Of a DNA stretch of 9,723 nucleotides, positions 1-6,792 are shown one piece after another (the first letter of the stretch is position 1; each line of letters begins with the position of its first letter). The stretch is from contig CAZBNU010000160.1 in assembly GCA_964493075.1 (NCBI GenBank), forward strand, positions 1-9,723. Reading direction: 5' to 3'. The notes beneath the pieces are model-generated. The model made no database searches and had not been told where the DNA came from. It saw only the letters and a program-made list of their open reading frames with translations. Source of the DNA: SLFT01 sp964493075 (lineage in GTDB: Bacteria > Hydrogenedentota > Hydrogenedentia > Hydrogenedentales > CAITNO01). Both the position numbers and the translations under genes were made by a program.

Positions 1-88
1 CGGTTCTCCAGCAGCGCACCTCTACGAGATTCGCGTTTACAATAATTAACGCGGGTAGCTAAAACTGCGTTCACCTGCTCTGCAATCC

Positions 89-2452
89 CTACTGTTCCAT
101 ATCGGCTTCGTCATGATCCTTATGGGCGTCTGCAGGGTCAGGTTCGGGTAAAGATGGTGACTGTTGCTTTTTGGATTTTGCTCTAAGAAAAACAAAGACA
201 ATTAAAACAACAAGAAGCGCAAATACTACGGCTACCCTAATCCACGAAATCTCACTGAATAGGAGCGCAGCCTCACCCGGCATATTATCGGCAGTAACTG
301 AACTGCCCGTCCCACTGTCAAGCGCCCATATTTTCCATTTGCGGAATCCTTCCCTACCCCTCCAAACCGATTCGTCTACATCTCTCTCCACCTTGTCAAA
401 AAGAATCTTTGCCTTTTTCTGATCGCCATGGATACATGCCATCAAACAGTGTTGATTAAGGTAGTAGTTCGATTTGGGGAACTCTGTGGTAAGTTCAATG
501 TAGCCTTTGTCAATCTTTACCCAGTCAAAGGAGTGTTCGTCTGCAAAGGCTTTATCACCCAGAAAGCCAACTGTCGAACCGGCGATCAGGGCATACATGG
601 TATGTCCATATTCTTTCTGGGTGCGATCAAATACTTTTTCAGCGAAACGTTCAAGTTCGCCCGGGCGACCGCCCCAACGATGCGTAAGGCTCCACGCCTT
701 TATGTTGTATACAGGGAAGTAGCCAAGGTCAATTTCGATGCCTTTTTCAAACATTTCATGGAGCTGATCGGTTTCATAACCAAGTCCTTTACACACGTAA
801 AGTAGCTGTCTATAGAGATGTGGATCGTTGCCATTCAATTTTTCGGCTTCGAGCAGATAGTCCCTGGCGATCGCCAGTTCCTCTTTAAACGTTTTCCAAC
901 CCTTATTTGTAACGGAATCGGCGTAGCCGCCACCACGGGCTTCCCACCCATAATCTGTGTGCATAATGGCTTGGGTGATGAGGGGCGTCACGGATTGTGG
1001 ATATGCGTTCTTCCACCGTTCAAGCAACGCTGTGAAATCCTCGCGATGTTTAGGAGAAATATCGCCACATCCCTTTTGTAATCCTTTGTAAAAAAAGTCC
1101 AGTTGCCATGCGCCGCCACTGTATCGGCACTTATACTGGCGAAGCCAGCCAGCGATTTCTTCTATTTCCTTGAAGTGCTCCGCGGCAAGCAGACAACCTG
1201 CCTCCTCGCTGTCAATTTGATCTTGACGGGAAAGGGGATCGCCCGCCTCGTGTGCGATATTCTCTTCCCCATTATCTTCGCACATGTTTTGGCTAATATC
1301 GGCGTCAGTATTTTCGTCTTTCACAAGAATGCCGCCTTTCTCGTTTTTCCGGCATACATTCTCAAGTGCAGACCCGGCTGACCCGCTACAAAACAGCAGC
1401 CCCTGCCTGGTGTTTTCGTTGCATTCATTTTCTTTAACGACAGCATTCGTGAACCAGTTGGCAACAACAATGCCGCACCAGCTGTTGCCGTTGCACGTAT
1501 TGCCTGTAACATTACCCTGGGCGCCCCAGCACACGACGATCCCGTTGCGAGCGTTGTCATTAGCGGTATTGTCTTGAATCTCGACATTAACTGCCAAAGA
1601 CTGCGCCACAATGCCGCTCCACACGTTCTTATCGGCTGTGTTTCCTATAGCGGTGCCGTTAGCGCCTAACTTAAATATAATGCCATAGCCATCGTTTTCC
1701 CTGCATGTGTTGCCTTCAACAACACCGGTTGCCCACTGTTCGATCATTATACCAGAACCTCTATTGCCCGAGACGGCGTTGTTCTTCAGAGTAATAGAGG
1801 TGCCCTTGCCAAGGGCTTTGACGCCCCATTTGCCGTTGTTGAAAAAGGTGTTTTCTTCTACAACGGCGTTCGAGCCCTTGGTAAGACTTATACCGCCCCA
1901 TTCATTATTGATGCACGTGTTACGTAGCAGCGTTGCGGTTGTGCCTTCATTCCTTACGAAAATTCCCGCCTGTGAATTGTCTTCTAATCGGCATTCAACA
2001 ATGCGGCTGATGCTCTTTTCATGCACAATAATGCCGCAACCGGCGCTTGGTCCAATAATGCACTTGCGAATTTCTACACTACTGTTTTTGATGCCAACTG
2101 CGTCTGGCCAGACTATTCTGGTGGGATTAAGTGTGGAGGCATCGGAATGCTCGAACTTGAATCCGGAAATGATACCGCCAGTAGTATCAATTACTTCCAG
2201 CAATTCTCCTCTCCGACTGGGCGCACGAACGATTGTAGTCTCTGCGCCTGCGCCCCGTAATTCAATGGCCGCCTTAAAGGTAAGGGTTTCCTCATAAACA
2301 CCTGCTGCAACCTCTACCACATCGCCGGGTGCCGCAGCATCAATGGCCGCCTGGATGGAGGCGTAGTCTCCGGGTACAGTCAAAGTCTCGCCTGCAACAT
2401 CTATGCACGCCAAAACTGCAGAACACATCAGTACGGTCACTACTACACGCAT
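89..2452 (-). CDS. Exported membrane-anchored right-handed beta-helix protein with DUF4034-like domain
   Basis: 787 residues from the ATG at 2452. A GTG at 2485 would add 11 residues, but the ATG has a strong Shine-Dalgarno sequence (GAGAAAGGGGA) just upstream and begins a classic signal peptide (MRVVVTVLMCSAVLAC), so I prefer it. Cleavage could follow VAG at residue 21; C16 makes a lipoprotein site conceivable, but the lipobox is poor. Residues 22-75 (VPGDYASIQAAIDAAAPGD) match the usual start of secreted parallel beta-helix proteins. Residues about 140-402 hold eleven 23-24 residue NosD-like coils. Residues about 470-690 resemble DUF4034, with GWEARGGGYADSV near 502 and HRWGG near 591. Residues 740-756 form one membrane helix, followed by LRAKSKK and an acidic tail, so the bulk should face outside the cytoplasm. 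The biochemical function is unknown; carbohydrate binding or cleavage is possible for beta-helices, but no catalytic site is evident. A weak 6-bp hairpin (32-37/48-53) lies downstream without a T-run. Confidence 0.88.
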   Translation of the reverse strand: MRVVVTVLMCSAVLACIDVAGETLTVPGDYASIQAAIDAAAPGDVVEVAAGVYEETLTFKAAIELRGAGAETTIVRAPSRRGELLEVIDTTGGIISGFKFEHSDASTLNPTRIVWPDAVGIKNSSVEIRKCIIGPSAGCGIIVHEKSISRIVECRLEDNSQAGIFVRNEGTTATLLRNTCINNEWGGISLTKGSNAVVEENTFFNNGKWGVKALGKGTSITLKNNAVSGNRGSGIMIEQWATGVVEGNTCRENDGYGIIFKLGANGTAIGNTADKNVWSGIVAQSLAVNVEIQDNTANDNARNGIVVCWGAQGNVTGNTCNGNSWCGIVVANWFTNAVVKENECNENTRQGLLFCSGSAGSALENVCRKNEKGGILVKDENTDADISQNMCEDNGEENIAHEAGDPLSRQDQIDSEEAGCLLAAEHFKEIEEIAGWLRQYKCRYSGGAWQLDFFYKGLQKGCGDISPKHREDFTALLERWKNAYPQSVTPLITQAIMHTDYGWEARGGGYADSVTNKGWKTFKEELAIARDYLLEAEKLNGNDPHLYRQLLYVCKGLGYETDQLHEMFEKGIEIDLGYFPVYNIKAWSLTHRWGGRPGELERFAEKVFDRTQKEYGHTMYALIAGSTVGFLGDKAFADEHSFDWVKIDKGYIELTTEFPKSNYYLNQHCLMACIHGDQKKAKILFDKVERDVDESVWRGREGFRKWKIWALDSGTGSSVTADNMPGEAALLFSEISWIRVAVVFALLVVLIVFVFLRAKSKKQQSPSLPEPDPADAHKDHDEADMEQ
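1247..2035 (-). repeat. Eleven degenerate beta-helix coil repeats within the coding region
   Basis: The translated repeats begin at Gly residues 140, 163, 187, 210, 234, 257, 280, 304, 327, 351 and 374 (numbering from the ATG at 2452), a period of 23-24 residues or about 70 bp. Each coil starts G-I-hydrophobic-hydrophobic and most contain an x-N-T-C-x-x-N turn. The DNA copies are well diverged, so this is an old structural repeat rather than a recent tandem duplication. The pattern matches NosD/PbH1-type right-handed parallel beta-helices. Confidence 0.85.
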
Positions 2453-2510
2453 ACCATCCCCTTTCTCATTGTTTAAAATTATCACTTTTTTTAGTCATAC
2501 TGCTAAATAG

Positions 2511-2540
2511 TAAGGTAACCTTATCACAGATTACTGTAAT
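2511..2540. promoter_or_regulatory. Two adjacent perfect palindromes, possible operator
   Basis: TAAGGTAACCTTA (2511-2523) is a perfect 13-bp palindrome and ATTACTGTAAT (2530-2540) a perfect 11-bp palindrome. Their centres are 18 bp apart. The first overlaps the candidate -10 element of the beta-helix gene and the second lies in the spacer between -10 and -35, where a repressor would normally act. I cannot name a regulator. Confidence 0.3.
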
Positions 2541-2547
2541 AGTGCAA
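2520..2547 (-). promoter_or_regulatory. Candidate sigma70-type promoter of the beta-helix gene
   Basis: On the minus strand a TTGCAC element (2542-2547) is separated by 16 bp from GATAAG (2520-2525), each matching the sigma70 consensus at about four of six positions. The site lies 68 bp upstream of the ATG at 2452. Two perfect small palindromes overlap it. The assignment rests on motif matching only and the organism's consensus is unknown. Confidence 0.3.
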
Positions 2548-2595
2548 AACATCCCATTTATGCCATCTTAACCGTCCTACGTATCCTACCCCCCC

Positions 2596-2621
2596 CAAAG
2601 TAAACGCAACCGTTTACTTTG
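2596..2621. repeat. 11-bp perfect inverted repeat with 4-base loop
   Basis: CAAAGTAAACG (2596-2606) and CGTTTACTTTG (2611-2621) are exact reverse complements around CAAC. A run of eight C (2589-2596) abuts it. It lies about 50 bp upstream of the candidate -35 of the beta-helix gene. The GTAAACG/CGTTTAC half-sites recall LacI-type operators but with a wider centre. The stem is AT-rich and has no T-run, so a terminator role is unlikely. Confidence 0.45.
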
Positions 2622-2820
2622 AACACAGGCATTATCACCGTTTCATCCCTGCCATTCAAGGCCATACCCGACTTTGACGCAAACTCCACCAGTTATTGCA
2701 TGGAGCAATATAATTTACGAAGGAGAACTGGTATGCAACCCAAACTGATAGGTGACGAAAGAGGCGATTGGCAATACCACAGCACTGCTTGCCTTCTACC
2801 CCCTCTTGGCATCATGTGTT

Positions 2821-2860
2821 TGTCCTTGCCTGTCCGTGCCTGTCCCTGTTTGTTCGGCCT
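2821..2860. repeat. Degenerate 10-bp tandem repeat (TGTCCNTGCC)
   Basis: TGTCCTTGCC, TGTCCGTGCC, TGTCCCTGTT and TGTTCGGCCT follow one another directly. The first two differ by one base and the later copies decay progressively. On the minus strand it reads as GGACAGGCA units. Function unknown. Confidence 0.45.
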
Positions 2861-2974
2861 GCAAAATGCATCTTATCTTGCATGGCGAAACTAACGAAAT
2901 ATAAAAAACGCAACATATTGTATTAGTAAGTACATAACAGTCTATATATTGTGTTTAGGGGCACAGGTAGCCAG

Positions 2975-3035
2975 AAAAAAAACGTTCAAAAACGTTCAAA
3001 AACGTCATGAAATGCAAAAAAAACGATGAAAAAAA
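2975..3035. repeat. Phased A-tracts with AAAAACGTTC direct repeats
   Basis: Five A-tracts lie at 2975-2982, 2988-2992, 2998-3002, 3016-3023 and 3029-3035, with centres spaced about 11, 10, 20 and 12 bp. AACGTTCAAA occurs twice in tandem (2981-3000) followed by the variant AACGTCATGA. A-tracts repeated at helical pitch are known to give intrinsic DNA curvature. No protein site is identified. Confidence 0.5.
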
Positions 3036-3138
3036 GCGAAATAGGTGACGTAAAGGAAGCAATTCTGTCTTATTTTTTCAGGAAATGTAACGATAAATTT
3101 CGCGTTAATCTGTTCCAACTTTATGGTAATGCCGGTGT

Positions 3139-4224
3139 CTATTTATACGTCCCCAGTTCGAGACCCCGGTCTACGAAGAAGCGGTAGGTTTCGTAGTCCA
3201 CGGTATTGGGGATGGAATGGTCGGAGTGGAGGAGGTAGCCGTTTTTCTGCATGACTTCGGGGATTTTGCCGCGAAGTTCGCGGTCAACAGCGTCTTTATC
3301 GTTGCTGTAGAGGATGCGCACATCCATGCCGCCCATGAACGAGAGCACATGGCCAAACTGCCGGTACAGACGCAGCAGGTCCATGCCCGCTTTGACTTCG
3401 ATGACCTGTAGACAGTCTATGCCCGCTTGGATCATGCCGGGAACGAGGGGTTCCACATACCCGCAGGAGTGCATGATCACGGGCATACCCCGCTCCTTCG
3501 CCCATTGGATGGTGCGCGTGTGGCCAGGTTGGATGATTTCGCGGTACATGTCGGGCGACATGAAGGGGCGGTTTTTGAACCCCATGTCCTCGAAGAACCA
3601 GAGGCCGTCGGGTTGTCCCTCTTCGGCGAACAAAATTTCCATGAGACCGATGGTGGTTTCAGCGAAGGTGGTGACCATGTCCTTCACCCAGTCCGGGTCT
3701 ATCGCCATGCCCATGAGCATGTATTCATGACCGCAGACGGGGTGCATGAGTTCGAAGACATTGGTGCCGCCCCAGAAGAAAAAGCGGTTCTTTTCCGCTG
3801 CGGTGCGTTTGGCGTCGCGATAGGCCTCGAAATTGATGCGGGTGCGGTCGGGAAACAGGAAGGGCTTGATATGTTCATCCCAGCCGGCGCGATCTTTGAC
3901 CAGAAAGTCCACATGCTCCGGGGTGGTATCGTGGGTCTTGCTACGACGCAGCACTGCACCGTTGCCGTCCCGCACCAGGATGGTTTCTTCCGTTTCCTCC
4001 ACGGTCTCGGGTTCAAAATCGAGTTTCGCAGTGAAGTTGAAGGGCCAGGACAATTGCATGTCATAATTGAAATGGTCTTCAAGGCTTTCGCCTTCCTCGA
4101 TATGCCCTTCCGATTGCCAGCGGGCGAGGGTGTCTCCCCAGAAACTTTCAAAAACGCCAATGCGGTCTACGGGCTTACGCGCGAGGAGGTTCGTGGTGCG
4201 TTCTATGCCGGTCATGGGTGTCAT
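3139..4224 (-). CDS. URO-D superfamily protein (not HemE), possible corrinoid-type methyltransferase relative
   Basis: 361 residues from the ATG at 4224, chosen because AAGGA lies 9 bases upstream; an in-frame TTG at 4257 is less likely. The fold assignment rests on the C-terminal half: the beta-strand with IMHSCGYVEPLVP (HSCG at 252-255), the following GIDCLQVIEVKAGMD, the GGMD at 298-301 and the ending SDHSIPNTVDYETYRFFVD. These are typical of the uroporphyrinogen decarboxylase superfamily branch with MtaA/MtbA-like proteins, where HxC ligates zinc for methyl transfer from corrinoid. The N-terminal arginine motif of true HemE (RQAGRYLPEY type) is absent, so haem synthesis is unlikely. The third zinc-ligand cysteine of MtaA is not obvious, so the chemistry is uncertain. 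It lies 88 bp downstream of hisC on the same strand and may be co-transcribed, but no functional link to histidine is known. Predicted cytoplasmic. Confidence 0.87.
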   Translation of the reverse strand: MTPMTGIERTTNLLARKPVDRIGVFESFWGDTLARWQSEGHIEEGESLEDHFNYDMQLSWPFNFTAKLDFEPETVEETEETILVRDGNGAVLRRSKTHDTTPEHVDFLVKDRAGWDEHIKPFLFPDRTRINFEAYRDAKRTAAEKNRFFFWGGTNVFELMHPVCGHEYMLMGMAIDPDWVKDMVTTFAETTIGLMEILFAEEGQPDGLWFFEDMGFKNRPFMSPDMYREIIQPGHTRTIQWAKERGMPVIMHSCGYVEPLVPGMIQAGIDCLQVIEVKAGMDLLRLYRQFGHVLSFMGGMDVRILYSNDKDAVDRELRGKIPEVMQKNGYLLHSDHSIPNTVDYETYRFFVDRGLELGTYK

Positions 4225-4244
4225 GGTTGATGTTCCTTTTCTCA

Positions 4245-4267
4245 CGCAAAGGCGCAATACCGCAAAG
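4245..4267. repeat. Short CGCAAAG repeat just upstream of the URO-D-like gene
   Basis: CGCAAAG occurs at 4245-4251 and again at 4261-4267 with a degenerate GCGCAATAC between. From memory, strings of the type ACGCAAAGGCGCAAAGACGCAAAG occur intergenically in many bacterial genomes. This copy sits directly before the ribosome binding site of the URO-D-like gene. Confidence 0.3.
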
Positions 4268-4312
4268 ATGTAAGATTACAATTGGTATCGCCGTCGAATT
4301 ACAAGTTGAATA

Positions 4313-5368
4313 TTACAATCCAAGAATATCCCGTAGCGCTGCAATCAGCGCGTTGGTTTCTTCTTCTGTGCCGATGGTGATTCGCAGTGCGTTGTCCAGT
4401 CCGGGTTGTGCGAAATAGCGGACGAGGATATTGTGCTTGCGCAGTTCAGCGAATAGGGTGGCGGCGTTGGGCGTACCGTTCCAGCGTGCCAGCAGGAAGT
4501 TAGCTTGGGAGTCGGGTACGTTGAAGCCCATTTCCTGAAGCGTTTTCCGAAGCCGCGCACGGGTAGCACGCACCTTTTCCTTTTGTTCCAGCATATAGTC
4601 GTAGGCCTGCATGGCGGCGAGTCCGGCGGTCTGGCTGAAGGCGTTCATGTTATACGAGTCCTTGATTTTCATGAACTCGTTAATCAGCGCCGGTTGTGCG
4701 ACGGCCGTGCCAATGCGCACGCCCGCCATGCTGAAGGATTTCGAGAAGGTGCGCATGACAATGACATTCTCAAAACGCGCCGGGAAATCCATGCAGTTGT
4801 CATCTGCGAAATCCACATACGCCTCGTCAATTACCACGATGCCGTTAAAGTTGCTGCAGAACCGTTCCACATCCGCGCGGGGTATGGAAACGCCGGTGGG
4901 CGCGTTGGGCCGGGTCAGGAAACACAGCCTTGCCTGTTCAGTGTAGAACGAATCCGGCGGCAGCAGGTCGTCGTTCAGTTCCACATAGCGCAGGCTACAC
5001 CCATGCAGCCGGCACAGCACCTCATACAGCGTGTAGGTGGGGTACACGGCAAGGACATCGTCACCAGGATCCACAAAACCGCGCAGCACCATAGCGAGCA
5101 GTTCGTCCATACCGTTGCCAATGACGATCCAGTCGGCGCCGGGCACGCCATAGCGTTTGGCGCAAGCGTTACGCAGTGCATCCGACGTGGGGTTGGGATA
5201 TTTGCGCAGTGCGTCGTCACCCATATTGCGGATGGCGTCCAGCACTTGCGGCGATGGGGGATAGGGGTTTTCGTTGGTGTTCAGTTTGATGATGTCTGCG
5301 CCCTTGGGCTGTTCGCCGGGCGTGTAGCCTTCCACATCGTTCAATAATGTTCTGCCATAAGGGGTCAT
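4313..5368 (-). CDS. hisC: Histidinol-phosphate aminotransferase
   Basis: 351 residues, normal for HisC. A PLP-dependent class I/II aminotransferase that converts imidazole-acetol phosphate and glutamate to L-histidinol phosphate and 2-oxoglutarate, in the cytoplasm. Visible motifs in order are LNTNENPYPPSP (29-40), KYPNP (56-60), RPNAPTG (153-159), DEAYVDFA with D181 that would contact the pyridine nitrogen and Y184, TFSKSFSMAGVRIG with K210 as the Schiff-base lysine and R218 as a phosphate contact, and LRITIG with R329 for substrate carboxylate or phosphate. The start ATG overlaps the hisD stop in an ATGA (5365-5368), so translation is probably coupled to hisD and needs no separate promoter. 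Related aromatic aminotransferases share this fold, but the hisD partner makes HisC the clear choice. Confidence 0.96.
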   Translation of the reverse strand: MTPYGRTLLNDVEGYTPGEQPKGADIIKLNTNENPYPPSPQVLDAIRNMGDDALRKYPNPTSDALRNACAKRYGVPGADWIVIGNGMDELLAMVLRGFVDPGDDVLAVYPTYTLYEVLCRLHGCSLRYVELNDDLLPPDSFYTEQARLCFLTRPNAPTGVSIPRADVERFCSNFNGIVVIDEAYVDFADDNCMDFPARFENVIVMRTFSKSFSMAGVRIGTAVAQPALINEFMKIKDSYNMNAFSQTAGLAAMQAYDYMLEQKEKVRATRARLRKTLQEMGFNVPDSQANFLLARWNGTPNAATLFAELRKHNILVRYFAQPGLDNALRITIGTEEETNALIAALRDILGL

Positions 5369-6684
5369 GATCGCACATCCTTCACACGCACGGTGACTGA
5401 TTCCGCGTGGGCTTCAAGCCCTTCGAGGGTGGCCATCGCTTCAATGTCGTGGGCGTCGCGCATCAGCCGCTCCCGCGAATAGAACATGACATTCGTTACT
5501 TTCCGAAAATCCTCCGCTGACAACGGCGAACTATAGCGGGCGCGCCGCATGGTGGGCAGGATATGGTTCGGCCCTGCGTAGTAATCGCCCACGGCTACCG
5601 GCGTCATGGCGCCCAGCATAATCGCGCCTGCATTGATAATCTTGTCCGCAATCTGCTGTGCATATTCTGTCTGTATGCTCAAGTGTTCCGGCGCCACAAA
5701 GTTGGTTAGCGCAATGGCCGCGTCCATGTCCGGTACGATAAATATAGCCCCGAACCGATCCAGCGATTTCTCTATGATAGCGGCGCGCTTCATCAGAGGC
5801 GCACGTTCGTTCAGTCTGTTGAGGGTTGCATCGGCCAGTTCTCTGGAAGGGGTGAATAACAGGCACATGGCGTCTTCATCATGCTCCGCCTGGGCAAGCA
5901 TTTCTGCTGCCACATGCACCGGGTTCGCTTTCTTATCCGCTATCACCGCCACTTCGGAAGGGCCCGCCTCGCTGTCAATGTCCACCGCGCCGCGTACCAT
6001 CGCCTTTGCCGCGGTGACATAGGCGTTGCCGGGACCTGTAATCTTCACAACAGCGGGGACGCTTTCCGTGCCATAGGCGAGGGCTGCCACTGCCTGTGCG
6101 CCGCCGACGCGGAATACGCGGGTTGCCCCGGCCAGTTTCGCCGCTGCCACCACCGCCGGATGTATGGAACCTTCATAACTCGGCGGCGATACCATCACGA
6201 TTTCCTTCACACCTGCAACCCGTGCGGGCACGATGTTCATGAGTACGGACGACGGGTAGAACGCCTTGCCGCCGGGCACATATACCCCGGCGCTTTCGAT
6301 GGGGGTGACCCGCTGCCCGTACATGGAGCCGTCCGCCGCGCTTTCCTCCCACGATTCGCGGAGGTTGCGGGAATGAAACAGGCGGATATTTTCCTGTGCC
6401 CGTTCCAGCATGGCGATGACATGCTTGGGCGCCAGGTTCGCTGCTTTCTCAATTTCGGCCTTTGTCAATTCAAACTGCGAAGGGGTCAACGCCACGCCGT
6501 CAAAACGCTCTGTATATTCCGACAGCGCTGCGTCGCCCCGGTCGCGCACGGCGTCCACAATCTCGCGCACCGACGCTTCCCGGGAATTTTCAGTGCTGTC
6601 GGAAGTGTTGCGGCTGGCGCAGTTCTCCAGAAAGGCGCGTGCCTCTTTCATGTCATCGGGTGTTGTTAATTCGAATATTTTCAT
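5365..6684 (-). CDS. hisD: Histidinol dehydrogenase
   Basis: 439 residues, full length for HisD, which oxidises L-histidinol to L-histidine in two NAD-dependent steps using zinc, in the cytoplasm. Key segments are YVPGGKAFYPSSVLMN (135-150), GPGNAYVTAAK (217-227), the signature DIDSEAGPSEVAVIAD (235-250), LAQAEHDEDA with likely zinc ligands Q265 and H268, the APEHL catalytic pair E333-H334, VGDYYAGPNH with D367 (zinc) and H374, and EGLEAHAESVTVR with H426 as the last zinc ligand. All expected active-site residues are present. The ribosome binding site is weak (GGA 7 bases before the ATG). It starts 108 bp after murA and overlaps hisC by 4 bp. Confidence 0.97.
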   Translation of the reverse strand: MKIFELTTPDDMKEARAFLENCASRNTSDSTENSREASVREIVDAVRDRGDAALSEYTERFDGVALTPSQFELTKAEIEKAANLAPKHVIAMLERAQENIRLFHSRNLRESWEESAADGSMYGQRVTPIESAGVYVPGGKAFYPSSVLMNIVPARVAGVKEIVMVSPPSYEGSIHPAVVAAAKLAGATRVFRVGGAQAVAALAYGTESVPAVVKITGPGNAYVTAAKAMVRGAVDIDSEAGPSEVAVIADKKANPVHVAAEMLAQAEHDEDAMCLLFTPSRELADATLNRLNERAPLMKRAAIIEKSLDRFGAIFIVPDMDAAIALTNFVAPEHLSIQTEYAQQIADKIINAGAIMLGAMTPVAVGDYYAGPNHILPTMRRARYSSPLSAEDFRKVTNVMFYSRERLMRDAHDIEAMATLEGLEAHAESVTVRVKDVRS

Positions 6685-6792
6685 GACTATCCAATCAATT
6701 TATCAGAGTGGCACCGTATGTTGTTCACGCATTAGCGTGCGGAATTTCAGGAACAAAATACATTGGTAAAACGCTTCTCCTCTGAAAGAAGT
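6685..6792 (-). promoter_or_regulatory. murA-hisD spacer with possible hisD promoter and small hairpins
   Basis: A weak minus-strand promoter match is TGAACA (6722-6727) with 17 bp spacing to GATAAA (6699-6704), just upstream of hisD. A 5-bp hairpin CACGC/GCGTG (6726-6730/6735-6739) abuts the -35. TTGTTC (6721-6726) is complementary to GAACAA (6751-6756), partly enclosing it. After the murA stop, CTTCT/AGAAG (6774-6778/6787-6791) is followed on the minus strand by CGTTTT, a poor terminator at best. Read-through from murA into hisDC remains plausible. No histidine-rich leader peptide was seen. Confidence 0.25.

Larger units (their letters stand above)
2486..3138. other. AT-rich non-coding block between the URO-D-like gene and the beta-helix gene
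   Basis: About 650 bp without a convincing gene. It lies downstream of the URO-D-like gene and upstream of the beta-helix gene. From left to right it holds the palindromes and candidate promoter (2511-2547), the 11-bp inverted repeat (2596-2621), a perfect TATAAT (2709-2714) with no matching -35, a short TGTCC-type degenerate tandem repeat (2821-2860) and phased A-tracts (2975-3035). I see no tRNA fold, no riboswitch that I recognise, and no clear intrinsic terminator for the URO-D-like gene. Confidence 0.6.

Noticed and set aside
32..53. Terminator after the beta-helix gene
   Set aside because: The CGCGTT/AACGCG stem is only 6 bp with a 10-base loop and is not followed by a T-run on the minus strand.
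2452..2485. Upstream GTG start for the beta-helix protein
   Set aside because: It would put 11 polar residues before the signal peptide and lacks a ribosome binding site, whereas the ATG at 2452 has both a strong one and a proper signal sequence.
2733..2894. A plus-strand 53-codon reading frame with AGGAG 7 bases before its ATG and a TATAAT at 2709-2714
   Set aside because: The TATAAT would start transcription at about the ribosome binding site itself, there is no -35 at proper spacing, the peptide resembles nothing I know, and much of it is encoded by the degenerate TGTCC repeat.
3139..4224. hemE (uroporphyrinogen decarboxylase)
   Set aside because: The HemE N-terminal arginine signature is absent, while the HxCG motif and the SDHSIP ending point to the methyltransferase-like branch of the superfamily.
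3427..4230. Long plus-strand open frame opposite the URO-D-like gene
   Set aside because: It is antisense to a gene with clear family motifs, and its translation has no recognisable domain; it is a codon-bias shadow. The same holds for plus-strand frames opposite hisC (4505-5347), hisD (5881-6669) and murA.
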